This document shows, in pieces, positions 35,751 through 44,023 of a DNA stretch of 64,000 nucleotides (its first letter is position 1; every line of letters starts with the position of its first letter). Source of the stretch: Haliscomenobacter sp965225875 (GTDB lineage Bacteria; Bacteroidota; Bacteroidia; Chitinophagales; Saprospiraceae); NCBI RefSeq assembly GCF_965225875.1, contig NZ_CBDDBS010000002.1, forward strand, positions 1,922,001 to 1,986,000, read 5' to 3'. Position numbers and translations under genes: made by a program. The notes beneath the pieces are model-generated. The model had not been told where the DNA came from, ran no database searches, and worked only from the letters and a program-made list of their open reading frames with translations.

Positions 35751-36002
35751 TCAACTACCGTTTTTACCCGACAGTACCAATCCACTAAAATCCAATCCTC
35801 GTTCATTGACGTAATAGTAGCTCTGTTGAACCTTGCAATAAGCGATCTCTGCACCCAAATCCTTGAGTGCATCCAATAAGTAGTAGACCTGCCGCGGAGA
35901 AATGGCTAAACGATAGGACAATGACAAGTAATTTCCAGTGCCCTTTCTCAAAATGAGGCCATTTAGACGGTCTAGCAGTTGTAACTGTTCAGATAGTTTC
36001 AT
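35751..36002 (-). CDS. Small helix-turn-helix protein (83 aa)
   Basis: From ATG 36002 the protein reads MKLSEQLQLLDRLNGLILRK, then the segment LSLSYRLAISPRQVYYLLDALKDLGAEI, a winged helix-like HTH with recognition helix about residues 35-55, and a basic YYYVNERGLDF end. This is probably a DNA-binding regulator of the DeoR/WYL N-terminal type lacking the sensor domain. The target is unknown. Between it and the barrel gene are 206 bp with no clear signal; a possible link to the barrel gene is shared orientation only. Confidence 0.65.
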   Translation of the reverse strand: MKLSEQLQLLDRLNGLILRKGTGNYLSLSYRLAISPRQVYYLLDALKDLGAEIAYCKVQQSYYYVNERGLDFSGLVLSGKNGS

Positions 36003-36162
36003 AGTGTACTTGGGATAGGTTAAAAATCTCAAAAATGATCCAATACTAATCCATTATAAGGTCAATAAGTTCTCACCGCAGAGTATACTTAAAAATAGTT
36101 GATGATAATCCGTTTTGTCGTTTTGATGTTGTTATAGCACGCTAATAAATGCAAAAAAAAAT

Positions 36163-36210
36163 GAGTATCCAAATTTTAACAATTAAAATGGATACTCTTT
36201 TGGTCTTTTT
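36163..36210 (+). terminator. Orphan hairpin with T-tract
   Basis: GAGTATCC (36163-36170) pairs with GGATACTC (36190-36197) and is followed by TTTTGGTCTTTTT. An A-rich run precedes it, so it could work in both directions. It lies between divergent genes and terminates no intact gene, which fits loss of a gene here. Confidence 0.55.
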
Positions 36211-36250
36211 GTATCAAATTTTTTTTCACTCGCAGCAAGAGCATTCACTC

Positions 36251-36315
36251 AATTGATCGAATATCGAGGATTTATCACTTTACTCCGTTAAATCTTCTGC
36301 ATAGGTAGAGGAATA
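36251..36315 (+). pseudogene. Decayed copy of a type B sorting-domain gene end
   Basis: GATCGAATATCGAGGATTT at 36255-36273 is identical to the end of the PKD gene at 34264-34282, and both continue as IEYRGF(V/I)TLLR-stop, then a similar TCTGC...GGTAG tail. The copy has no upstream coding sequence. It shows that a second, related cargo gene or a duplicated end once lay here. Confidence 0.7.
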
Positions 36316-36360
36316 GTGGCGTGTTCAGTTGATCTACTGTATCTTTAATCACAAAAAACC

Positions 36361-37089
36361 ATGTTTGTATCCTTCATAGCTGGGGTTAGCGCTTATGGAC
36401 GTGCGCTTCAATTGTGTTTCAAGTACAATTTGTGGATTTACTTTTTCGTGCCCGCCTTGCTGTGTATCCTTCTGGGAGGGGGTATGATCTACGGCGTCTG
36501 GAACGTTTCGGATGACCTGGGCAATTGGATGGCCGGTTTTTGGCCCTTTAATTGGGGAAAAAGTTGGGTCGACAATGTGGGACAAGTGTTCGGAGGGCTG
36601 GCCGTAGGGGCTTTCGGTTTCATCATTTTCCGCAATCTGGTGCTAGCCATTGCGGGGCCGTTCATGAGTTTGCTTTCGGAGCGGGTGGAAAATCGGCTCC
36701 GTGGACAGGCATCTGCTGCATTTAAGATGAATGCTTTTTTGAGCGATATGGCGCGGGGTATCCGCATTGCCATTCGTTTGATTGTACGGGAGTTGTTTTT
36801 TACAATAGTCTTGTTTCTGCTCGGTTTAATCCCTGGTTTGGCCGTCATCACTACTCCACTGATTTTTATCGTACAGGCTTATTACGCCGGAGCTGGAAAC
36901 ATTGATTTTGCGCTGGAGCGCCATTATCGGGTGCGGGATAGCATTCGTTTTGTGCGCCAAAATCGAGGGCTGGCGATTGGGAATGGAAGTGTATATTTGT
37001 TGTTGTTGCTTTCAGTGGTTGGCTTTTTGGTGGCCTTGCCGTTAGGTACCATTGCAGCTACGGTGGAAACGGTGAAAAGAATTAAATAG
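36361..37089 (+). CDS. EI24 domain-containing membrane protein (CysZ-like)
   Basis: A 242-residue protein with several membrane segments (LWIYFFVPALLCILLGGGMI, FGFIIFRNLVLAIAGPFM, LFFTIVLFLLGLIPGLAVIT, GSVYLLLLLSVVGFLVALP). The motif GPFMSLLSERVENRLRG after the second helix and the DRVR-like segment RHYRVRDSIRFVRQNRG are typical of EI24/CysZ proteins. CysZ imports sulfate in proteobacteria; whether this protein does is unknown. The lipoprotein gene starts 48 bp after it in the same direction. Confidence 0.85.
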   Translation: MFVSFIAGVSAYGRALQLCFKYNLWIYFFVPALLCILLGGGMIYGVWNVSDDLGNWMAGFWPFNWGKSWVDNVGQVFGGLAVGAFGFIIFRNLVLAIAGPFMSLLSERVENRLRGQASAAFKMNAFLSDMARGIRIAIRLIVRELFFTIVLFLLGLIPGLAVITTPLIFIVQAYYAGAGNIDFALERHYRVRDSIRFVRQNRGLAIGNGSVYLLLLLSVVGFLVALPLGTIAATVETVKRIK

Positions 37090-37136
37090 TGCTGACAGCT
37101 GATTGCTCATTGCTGATAGCAAAAAAACCTAAAACC

Positions 37137-38018
37137 ATGAAAACCCATTTGAATCTCCTCCTTCTTCTCTGGCTGTGCTCCAGCTGTGCCCAGCTCAATT
37201 ACCTGGATCAAGCGCAAAATGCCTTTAACCAAGGGGCCAGTTTGGAAACCAACCTCAGTTTTGGCGAACCCGCTTTGTTGGGGCAACCCTCAGCGGCGGG
37301 TAGTCAGGCCATGAGTTTGGCAACACCCGATTTGTGTTATCGCCTGGCTTACGCACAAGTCAATAAAGCTCTACTCAAAGACAGTAAACTCAAAGCCGAT
37401 GGCGTGTTGGTCAATGCCCATTCCCTGCGGGCGCTGAGTGCCTGGAAATTGGGGCTGTATGCCCAGGCTACGGAGAGCGCCCTGGCTGCCAAAATCGCCC
37501 TGCAAGATTCTGAGGTGCCTCTACCCCGTGAAGCCGCAATGATGACCGCCCTCGAAGGACTCATCCAGGCGGATCAGGCATTTCTGGCTGTGCAAAAGTT
37601 GAAACTGGACCATCAAAAGCCAAATGTTTCAGATGGGCTCAACACCATGGCGAACATCCGCAAACAATACGAGGCAGACATCGTCAACAGCAATGGAAGT
37701 GGAAAAATTGATAAAGCCCTGAGCATTTTGGACAAGGCCAAACTGGAAGTTCCAGGCCGGGCCGACATTCAGACCTATTTCATTATGTCGCAATTGGCAG
37801 CACTTAAAACCTGGCTGGATGAACTGGACCAGATTTATAGCTTGCTCAAAACTTTTAATCTCAGCGGCAACAACAATGATTTGAAGCGTTGGTTTGATCA
37901 GGAGAATGATCGTTTTACCCAAAAGCGAAATTTGTATATGGGTCAGTTGGCGCCTTTATTGCCCCAACAAAAAGAAAATGTAATGTACAAACGCTGGGAA
38001 GAGTGGTTGTTTAACTAA
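37137..38018 (+). CDS. Helical lipoprotein of unknown function
   Basis: A 293-residue protein with MKTHLNLLLLLWLCSSC, so Cys17 is the probable lipid anchor. The rest is predicted helical with TPR-like spacing (LDQAQNAFNQGASLE, YAQVNKALLKDSKLKADG, SLRALSAWKLGLYAQATESALAAKIAL, TALEGLIQADQAFLAVQKLKL). A longer frame from 37089 exists but begins in a spacer with short GCTGATTGCT-like repeats and is not used. It is probably periplasmic-facing. The gene is convergent with yraN, four bases apart. Confidence 0.7.
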   Translation: MKTHLNLLLLLWLCSSCAQLNYLDQAQNAFNQGASLETNLSFGEPALLGQPSAAGSQAMSLATPDLCYRLAYAQVNKALLKDSKLKADGVLVNAHSLRALSAWKLGLYAQATESALAAKIALQDSEVPLPREAAMMTALEGLIQADQAFLAVQKLKLDHQKPNVSDGLNTMANIRKQYEADIVNSNGSGKIDKALSILDKAKLEVPGRADIQTYFIMSQLAALKTWLDELDQIYSLLKTFNLSGNNNDLKRWFDQENDRFTQKRNLYMGQLAPLLPQQKENVMYKRWEEWLFN

Positions 38019-38022
38019 GCTA

Positions 38023-38388
38023 CTACAATCCTGGCCAAAACGCATCTTTCAAATACTCCAATTTGGTTTTCCCGTCATCGCGCAGGATGATACTGATGAC
38101 GTCGAAGCGGATTTCGCCTGGGTGTTCTATTTTTTCGCAATAAACCGAAGCAGCACCTGCCAACATTCGTTGCTGCTGTGGGGTAATAAAAAACTCCGGC
38201 GGTCCGAAGCGATCAGAGCTGCGGGTTTTGACCTCTACAAAAACGATGGTGTTGCCTTCCTGGGCAATCATGTCTACTTCGGCGCGCCCCGTGCGCCAGT
38301 TTTTGGACCGGATGGTCAAGCCTTGGGCTTCGAGGTGTTGTTGGGCAAGGGTCTCGCCTTTTTGGCCCAGAATGATATTGTCTGTCAT
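38023..38388 (-). CDS. yraN: YraN family (UPF0102) endonuclease-like protein
   Basis: A 121-residue protein with the UPF0102 pattern: GQKGETLAQQHLEAQGLTI at the N-terminus, then RSKNWRTGRAEVDMIAQEGNTIVFVEVKTRSS, which carries the D-x(n)-E-x-K residues of a PD-(D/E)XK nuclease-like fold, and a C-terminal IRFDVISIIL. Family members are conserved and suspected of acting on DNA, without a defined role. It stands alone with its own leader. Confidence 0.92.
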   Translation of the reverse strand: MTDNIILGQKGETLAQQHLEAQGLTIRSKNWRTGRAEVDMIAQEGNTIVFVEVKTRSSDRFGPPEFFITPQQQRMLAGAASVYCEKIEHPGEIRFDVISIILRDDGKTKLEYLKDAFWPGL

Positions 38389-38461
38389 TGCGCCTTATTT
38401 AAAATAATTTATTCGTTTATTTTTTTCAAAAATAAAAACTTTTTCTATTAAAAAAACAAAA

Positions 38462-38487
38462 GAGGCAGACTTTTGAAAGTCTGCCTC
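38462..38487 (-). terminator. Terminator after the HYR/dockerin gene
   Basis: On the minus strand GAGGCAGACTTTC pairs back with GTCTGCCTC (38462-38487) in an almost perfect hairpin, followed by TTTTGTTTTTTTAATAG. It lies 35 bp past the stop of the 1,305-residue gene. Confidence 0.85.
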
Positions 38488-38521
38488 AGAATACCGTTCA
38501 AAAACATAGATTTTGGGACTA

Positions 38522-41500
38522 TTAATAAGCCGTATAGATCATTCGTTTGCTCGCCGTAAAGGAATCGCTTGAAAGCTGGTAGTAGTACACACCCAGTCCG
38601 GGCAGTGTTTGCTTCGGTACTTTCAGTTCGTTGTACCCCCTTTCAAACTTCGCGGAGTGTTTGAATACCAAACGGCCCGCTGCATCAAAAATGCGGATGT
38701 GCGCATCCTGCGTTTTTGGCAAGGAAAAAGCAATGTTCGTTTCTCCAGTAAATGGATTCGGGTAGTTTTGGTACAAATGAATCCCCTCCCCTTTTTGCGT
38801 TGTAGATTCGTTTACCTTAAGTAGCACTTGCATCAGTTCGCCCGCCTGGTTGTAGGCCTCTGATGGAGTTGGGGCTTCTTTGAGGGACAGTGCAGTGGCC
38901 AAATCAGCTGCCCGCAAGGCTTTGAAGCGTACAGAAAACAGTTGACGTCGACCATCGGGCACCTCATCTCCTTTATTGTCCCAACTGGTATTGAGCAAAC
39001 CGGCTTTTAGGTCAGCAGTACCCAGGTTGCCTTCATTCCACTGGGGCAGTTCGCCCTTTTCGGTATCTAGCAATTGCAGCAGGTGGTGGTCAAAATCCAG
39101 TGTGAACTGGAACCCTTGCACCTTTGATACATCCTCGGCACTGAAGTCTACGGTAATTTCTTCACCAGGTTCAAAAGTTTGATTGCTGGTTTCCACGATG
39201 AGTTCCCCATTGGTGGTTCGGCCATCGGTATTCGCGAGGCTATTGGGTTTGGCGCTCATGTTCACGTCGCCCACCTTGATGCCTACAAAGTCAGCACGAC
39301 CTTCTTTGGACAAGAAATTATTAAGGCTTTTGGCTTCCGGGAAGGTTGCTTTCAGTGGATCCTGACCTTGAGGAAATTTGAAATTGGCATCAATAAAGCG
39401 CCAGGAAGTATTCCCGTTGGGGAAACTGGTTTCCATGTTCAGAATCAACTTACGTAGGCGAATCAAATCTACTGTAGAAATATTGCCTGACTTATCAACA
39501 TCCGCAGCAATATGCTGATATGGCGTTTTGAGCAAGCTCAAACCCAGAATATGTTTTTGGATGATCACCAAATCTATCGTTGTCACCCCATTGATGGGGT
39601 CTTCGGTTTTTTGTGGTACAATGGTATAGTCACCGCCCAGAGGCACTTCGGGCAAGGTGTAATTTCCATCCACCCCGGTAGCTGTTTTGCCCAATTGCTT
39701 ACTGCCCGAAATCGCGACAGATTCAATTTGGACTCCTGTTTCTGTTCGTATGTTTCCTGCGATTCGGCCTACGGTTTCACCTACTGGAGGACATAACTTT
39801 CCATTGTCCTGTATATCGATGAAAGTAGTACAAAAAGCTCCGTTGTTGAGCGTATCATAGACCCAAAGTTGGATGGCTTGCCGACCAATATCGGCGCAAG
39901 TAAAGGTGATTTGTTCAACAGGATTGGTGAGCAAGCTCCCGGAACCCCGGCGGATGGCAATGCGGGTTGGTTTACCACCACAATCATCATAACTTCCTGC
40001 ATCAAACAACTTGGCATCGATAATTGCCGCAGTTTGGCCATCTTTGCTGTCCAGCGTAGTAGATAAACCATTGAGACATTGTGCTACTGGTGGCTTTTTA
40101 TCGATCACCGTAATGGTCATCGAACCTAGGGTAGCATTTCCACACTGATCCACGGCCCGGAAATTGATCTTGTGCTTACCTACAGGATACGTACCAGATG
40201 CCAGTGCACCTTTGAGGTCGGCGTATTTGCCGTCATTGGTAATCGTTACGTTGCCACCACAATCAGTACCTGTAGCTGCCAGTGTAGTCACCTTGATGGT
40301 TTTGCACTGTTCGGTCAAAAAGAAAGTGGTGTCTTTGGGTACCACCAGGGTTGGGGGCGTACGGTCCTCCACTTTGATCACCTGGGTAAAGGAAAAGGTC
40401 GTTTTTTCTGGTTCGGCAGGATTGTGGTTGCACCAGTCAATGACCGACCATTTGCGGAAAATTTTAAAACAGGTTTCATTTTGGGACTCAAAACGTTTGT
40501 CTTCATGGCTAATACCCACGGTTCCGCAAATTGGATGAGTTACTACTGGCTCCCGGTTTTCAAGTGGTAGGTCTTTAGGGTCAGTTTTTCCTCCACACCC
40601 AACAATTGTAAAGTCTTTCGGCCATTTGATCATTTCAGCGGTCAACTTGTTGTTGTTGACAATGGTGATGGTTTGACTACAAGTAGCTGTACGCCCTTTC
40701 CAGTCCTTGGCGGTAAAGCTACGGGTGATTTTACCCCGATTGCATTCGGCACGTTCGTAGTTGCTGGTAGAGTCCAGGGTAAAGGAGCAGTTTTCGAGTA
40801 CAATCGGGCTTCCAAATACATGTAATTGGGTAATATCCGTGGTACATTCAACCACTTTGTTAGCAGGGCACGTAATGCGCGGCCCCAACTCATCGCGGAT
40901 GGTTACGGTAAAATCACAATCGTTGTATTTGCCATAGAGGTCCCCGCCCTGGCGTTCACGAGCTGGATCAACCGGGCCGTTTCCAGGGTCAACTTCATAC
41001 ACCCGCAGTGTAACTTTTACATTTTGGCTGTCTACATCATTGCAACAGAATACCGCGTAGTCATCAAAGTACTCCTGGTAATCGGGAGTAGAAGGACTAT
41101 CGTCACCATTGATTTTGTTGCAAGAACCTGCTACCCAACGGCGGGCTTTGTAGTACAGGCGCGTTTTGCAGTTGTCTTTGCTGCCTTCATCAAAACTTTT
41201 CGCTTGAATGAAAGCGACTCCACCTTCGGGTAAAGAGATGATGTTGTTTTTGCGGCACACTACGGTAGGCACTTCTTCATCTACGATGGTAAGTGTGGTG
41301 GTACAAACGGAAGAGTTTCCACACAAATCAATTGCAGTATAAGTGAGGGTATGTGTACCCAGAGGCACATTGAAGTGAGGGTTAAAGCCAGAGCTTCCGT
41401 AAGAAGCCCGCACTGAAACGGCTGGATTTGGGTCGCAGTTATCACTTGCAGTAAGTTTAGGCAACTGCACTACAGCGGTACATTGACCCGGATCGGTGCC

Positions 41501-42439
41501 CTTGCGGATAGGAGCCGGACAAGTCAGGGTTGGAGCCACCTCGTCTCTTACCTGAATGACCTGAGTGGCTTCCCGCACAGCTCCCGTACAACGATCTAGT
41601 ATCGTCCACTTACGTGAAATTAATCGTCCCAGTCCTTCGCAAATTTTAGTCGTATCGTCACGGAAGGTAATCACAAAATCGCAGAAACCGTTACTCCTGA
41701 GTTTACGACCTTGAAATGTTGGAACACCTGTAATGGAAGTATCCGCGCTGGGTCGGTCACAAGGTAAATTCACCAAACCTGGAATCGTCACATCTGTTAC
41801 GCCAATTTTTTTCAACACTATCTTTTGCAGACAAGTATCAGCGTTGCCCGAGGAATCACGAGCAATCCAACTCCGACGGATGTAGACGGCGGTATCACTG
41901 CCACAGCGGCCTCGTAGAAATAAGTCTTCGTAACGCAGGCGCACAGTACGGTTGATGTTGTCAATTACTCTAGGGCGGCCCAGTACATTTGCACTGGTAT
42001 CTGCGGCACAGAATAAGGTTGTATCCCGGCAAAAGATCTCCGGTGCCTGAGTATCAAAAACCTGAATGTATCCTGAGCAGTTGAAACTAGTAGCATTATC
42101 TCTTACCAGGACAGTTAAAACTTTCCCGATTCTTCCACGTACACTTATTGTCAATGGGTCGGCACCATTGGCAATAAATTCTCCATTTTCATCTACAACG
42201 GTAATTGTTTTCGCTCCTGAACAGGTAGAGCTTGCATCAACGATCAGCTCACTTCCGATGTTTACCTCACCAGTGGCCCCAACACTAATGCGAACGGGGG
42301 CGTTAGGAGAAATACTTTTACACACCAATTGGCACTGGGCTGATACCGTTTGGCTCCAGAACATCAGGACCGGAATCAAGATCGGAATCCATCGCGTCCA
42401 TCCTCCTAAAAATGGAATGTACGGTGTTCTCTCATTCAT
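38522..42439 (-). CDS. Secreted HYR/dockerin-like/cohesin-like protein with T9SS type A sorting domain
   Basis: A 1,305-residue protein with a signal peptide (residues 1-35). HYR-like Ig domains occur near 300-395 (APTLTCPAPIRKGTDPGQC, VPLGTHTLTYTAIDLCGNSS) and 690-785 (PVGKHKINFRAVDQCGNA). A carboxypeptidase-regulatory-like segment starts about residue 888. A dockerin-like pair of repeats follows (VTTIDLVIIQKHILGL and ADVDKSGNISTVDLIRLRKL), then a cohesin-like domain (about 1060-1190, SKVQGFQFTLDFD), and a type A sorting domain (YPNPFTGETNIAFSLP to the end). It is paralogous to the 50.9 kb gene. The likely role is an extracellular scaffold or matrix protein. Confidence 0.88.
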   Translation of the reverse strand: MNERTPYIPFLGGWTRWIPILIPVLMFWSQTVSAQCQLVCKSISPNAPVRISVGATGEVNIGSELIVDASSTCSGAKTITVVDENGEFIANGADPLTISVRGRIGKVLTVLVRDNATSFNCSGYIQVFDTQAPEIFCRDTTLFCAADTSANVLGRPRVIDNINRTVRLRYEDLFLRGRCGSDTAVYIRRSWIARDSSGNADTCLQKIVLKKIGVTDVTIPGLVNLPCDRPSADTSITGVPTFQGRKLRSNGFCDFVITFRDDTTKICEGLGRLISRKWTILDRCTGAVREATQVIQVRDEVAPTLTCPAPIRKGTDPGQCTAVVQLPKLTASDNCDPNPAVSVRASYGSSGFNPHFNVPLGTHTLTYTAIDLCGNSSVCTTTLTIVDEEVPTVVCRKNNIISLPEGGVAFIQAKSFDEGSKDNCKTRLYYKARRWVAGSCNKINGDDSPSTPDYQEYFDDYAVFCCNDVDSQNVKVTLRVYEVDPGNGPVDPARERQGGDLYGKYNDCDFTVTIRDELGPRITCPANKVVECTTDITQLHVFGSPIVLENCSFTLDSTSNYERAECNRGKITRSFTAKDWKGRTATCSQTITIVNNNKLTAEMIKWPKDFTIVGCGGKTDPKDLPLENREPVVTHPICGTVGISHEDKRFESQNETCFKIFRKWSVIDWCNHNPAEPEKTTFSFTQVIKVEDRTPPTLVVPKDTTFFLTEQCKTIKVTTLAATGTDCGGNVTITNDGKYADLKGALASGTYPVGKHKINFRAVDQCGNATLGSMTITVIDKKPPVAQCLNGLSTTLDSKDGQTAAIIDAKLFDAGSYDDCGGKPTRIAIRRGSGSLLTNPVEQITFTCADIGRQAIQLWVYDTLNNGAFCTTFIDIQDNGKLCPPVGETVGRIAGNIRTETGVQIESVAISGSKQLGKTATGVDGNYTLPEVPLGGDYTIVPQKTEDPINGVTTIDLVIIQKHILGLSLLKTPYQHIAADVDKSGNISTVDLIRLRKLILNMETSFPNGNTSWRFIDANFKFPQGQDPLKATFPEAKSLNNFLSKEGRADFVGIKVGDVNMSAKPNSLANTDGRTTNGELIVETSNQTFEPGEEITVDFSAEDVSKVQGFQFTLDFDHHLLQLLDTEKGELPQWNEGNLGTADLKAGLLNTSWDNKGDEVPDGRRQLFSVRFKALRAADLATALSLKEAPTPSEAYNQAGELMQVLLKVNESTTQKGEGIHLYQNYPNPFTGETNIAFSLPKTQDAHIRIFDAAGRLVFKHSAKFERGYNELKVPKQTLPGLGVYYYQLSSDSFTASKRMIYTAY

Positions 42440-42515
42440 GGCACTATGTTTTTGACGGTTTCGAATTAAGAATTTTTAATATTCAATTCCAATACCGTGC
42501 CAAAGTGCCTTTTTA

Positions 42516-42635
42516 GGGGCAATAAAAAGATAAGTATTTCATTTTTCCAAAGGATTAGATGAGTAAACGGTTCATTTTAAGTTTCTTATCTAATCCTTTG
42601 GCTCAGAAAAAATGAACACTTATTTTTGCCCCACT
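42516..42635 (-). repeat. Palindromic intergenic repeat, copy B (inverted)
   Basis: The same repeat as copy A, in the opposite orientation. Reading the minus strand it begins AGTGGGGCAAAAATAAGTG (42635 leftwards), contains GCCAAAGGATTAGATAAG and ATCTAATCCTTTGG, and ends near GGGGC at 42516. It lies between the HYR/dockerin gene start (42439) and the PorP/SprF gene. Confidence 0.9.
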
Positions 42636-42670
42636 ACTAAGTATTTTTTTATTTTTTTTTACAAAAAAAA

Positions 42671-42695
42671 AGCCCCCTTCACAACCGAAGGAGGC
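42671..42695 (-). terminator. Possible second terminator
   Basis: On the minus strand GGCCTCCTTC pairs with GAAGGGGGCT (one mismatch) and is followed by a run of nine T. It lies about 300 bp past the PorP/SprF stop, next to repeat B. The 42700-42940 stretch holds no recognised gene. Confidence 0.7.
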
Positions 42696-42943
42696 CATCC
42701 CAAAAACCGATTTAAGTATATTCTTGATGCATTTTCAGGGCGCCACACTGGGCACACTACAAGCAATGTGATTCAATAGGAAAAGCAAGAAACAGGTATG
42801 TGGGAACGGAATATAGCCTTTTAAGGTTACTCAAACAGTTAGAGGAGGGAACGAACTGCTGAATAGATATTAACGAGCAACAAATATCAAAATTTTATTA
42901 AATAAACTCAATACCCAATTGTTGGTATTTTGGAAAAAAAATG

Positions 42944-42992
42944 ATTCCCGGATGAATTAAACCTTGATTATTAAGGAGTTTCATCCGGGAAT
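42944..42992 (-). terminator. Terminator after PorP/SprF gene
   Basis: ATTCCCGGATGAA (42944-42956) pairs exactly with TTCATCCGGGAAT (42980-42992). On the minus strand the stem is followed by CATTTTTTTTCC. It is about 10 bp after the PorP/SprF stop. Confidence 0.85.
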
Positions 42993-43000
42993 ATTTTATT

Positions 43001-43939
43001 TTATCTTCTGCCGTAACGGCTTCCAGGCTTGTTTTGAGGTCCTTTGAACCCAAAGGCCAAAGTTACTTCATGAGAGCCTGTAGAGTATTGTTGCAAATCT
43101 TGCATCGATAAATCAAAGGTGTAGAAAAAGCGGAAGCTCTCCGATATTTCTGAGCCAATCAACGCACCGATGGTTTTGAGTGAGCGATAGGACAAGCCCG
43201 CGATCAATTTGTTGTCGAGGATACCCGCTTTGAGGTTGATATCGACGTTGAACGGAGTATCTTTGATCTGGCGCACCATGATCGAAGGCTCCAGACTCAG
43301 TTGATTATTTGACAACTCAAACTTATGCCCGACCAGGAATACATAGTGCTGAAACAAGCTGCCTGACCCCTCATTTGTGCCAATGTTGTTCAGTCGCTCT
43401 GCAATCAAGTTGGTAAAGCTCAAGCTGGCATAAGTATTTTCATAAAAGCGGGCAAACAAACCCAAAGAGGCATCAAATTGTTGACGGCCATTCACGGCTG
43501 CTTCGATGATGTCATCTCCGGCCTGGTAAATGGGTTCTGGTTCACCCAATACATTATTGCCCACTGATACCTGGCTGAATTCGGTTGAAAAACCGATGGC
43601 CAGTTTGACATTTTCATTGACTTTAAAGCGGAAACCTGAATTCAGGCGGGCCCGTACCCGGGAAAGGCGCGCAGCACTTTCACCCATTACTGCAAGTCCA
43701 AAACCAAAAGTATTGCCCATTGGGCCGTGGTACTGTACCCCTACGTTTTTTGGCGCATCGGGGAAGCCAATCCATTGGCCACGTGCGTTGAACTGAATTT
43801 GGTGTGTCTCTTCAAAACCAGCAGCAGCTGGGTTGATGAGAATTGGAGCCAAGTTGTAGTGGGTAAAAATGGCTTCATCTTGAGCCCAAAGTAAAGCTGT
43901 TGGCAACAGCAACAATATAAGGTGTAACAATTTTTTCAT
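43001..43939 (-). CDS. PorP/SprF family T9SS-associated outer membrane protein
   Basis: A 312-residue protein. The start MKKLLHLILLLLPTALLWAQ gives a signal peptide; an eight-codon longer frame (43963) is less likely. It has the hallmark N-terminus DEAIFTHYNLAPILINPAAAGF, then strands such as FNARGQWIGFPDAPKNVGVQYHGP, LGLFARFYENTYASLSFTNLIAE and a final EVTLAFGFKG. PorP/SprF proteins support T9SS export, and SprF is known to be needed for the type B cargo SprB. Here the gene directly follows a type B cargo gene, 84 bp apart, which fits a dedicated partner. Confidence 0.93.
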   Translation of the reverse strand: MKKLLHLILLLLPTALLWAQDEAIFTHYNLAPILINPAAAGFEETHQIQFNARGQWIGFPDAPKNVGVQYHGPMGNTFGFGLAVMGESAARLSRVRARLNSGFRFKVNENVKLAIGFSTEFSQVSVGNNVLGEPEPIYQAGDDIIEAAVNGRQQFDASLGLFARFYENTYASLSFTNLIAERLNNIGTNEGSGSLFQHYVFLVGHKFELSNNQLSLEPSIMVRQIKDTPFNVDINLKAGILDNKLIAGLSYRSLKTIGALIGSEISESFRFFYTFDLSMQDLQQYSTGSHEVTLAFGFKGPQNKPGSRYGRR

Positions 43940-43981
43940 GGTCAAAATCGGTTGATGGTTCATGGAATATTGTTAAGATGC

Positions 43982-44008
43982 CGGGGCAAACATTGGGATG
44001 CTGCCCCG
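43982..44008 (-). other. Intercistronic hairpin between cargo and PorP/SprF genes
   Basis: CGGGGCA (43982-43988) pairs with TGCCCCG (44002-44008). It lies in the 84-bp spacer and has no T-tract, so partial termination or mRNA processing is possible. Confidence 0.45.
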
Positions 44009-44023
44009 ACACAAAAGGCTTGC

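Noticed and set aside
42640..42940. Possible tRNA or small RNA gene in the gap
   Set aside because: No cloverleaf with a T-loop could be drawn; only terminator-like hairpins are convincing.
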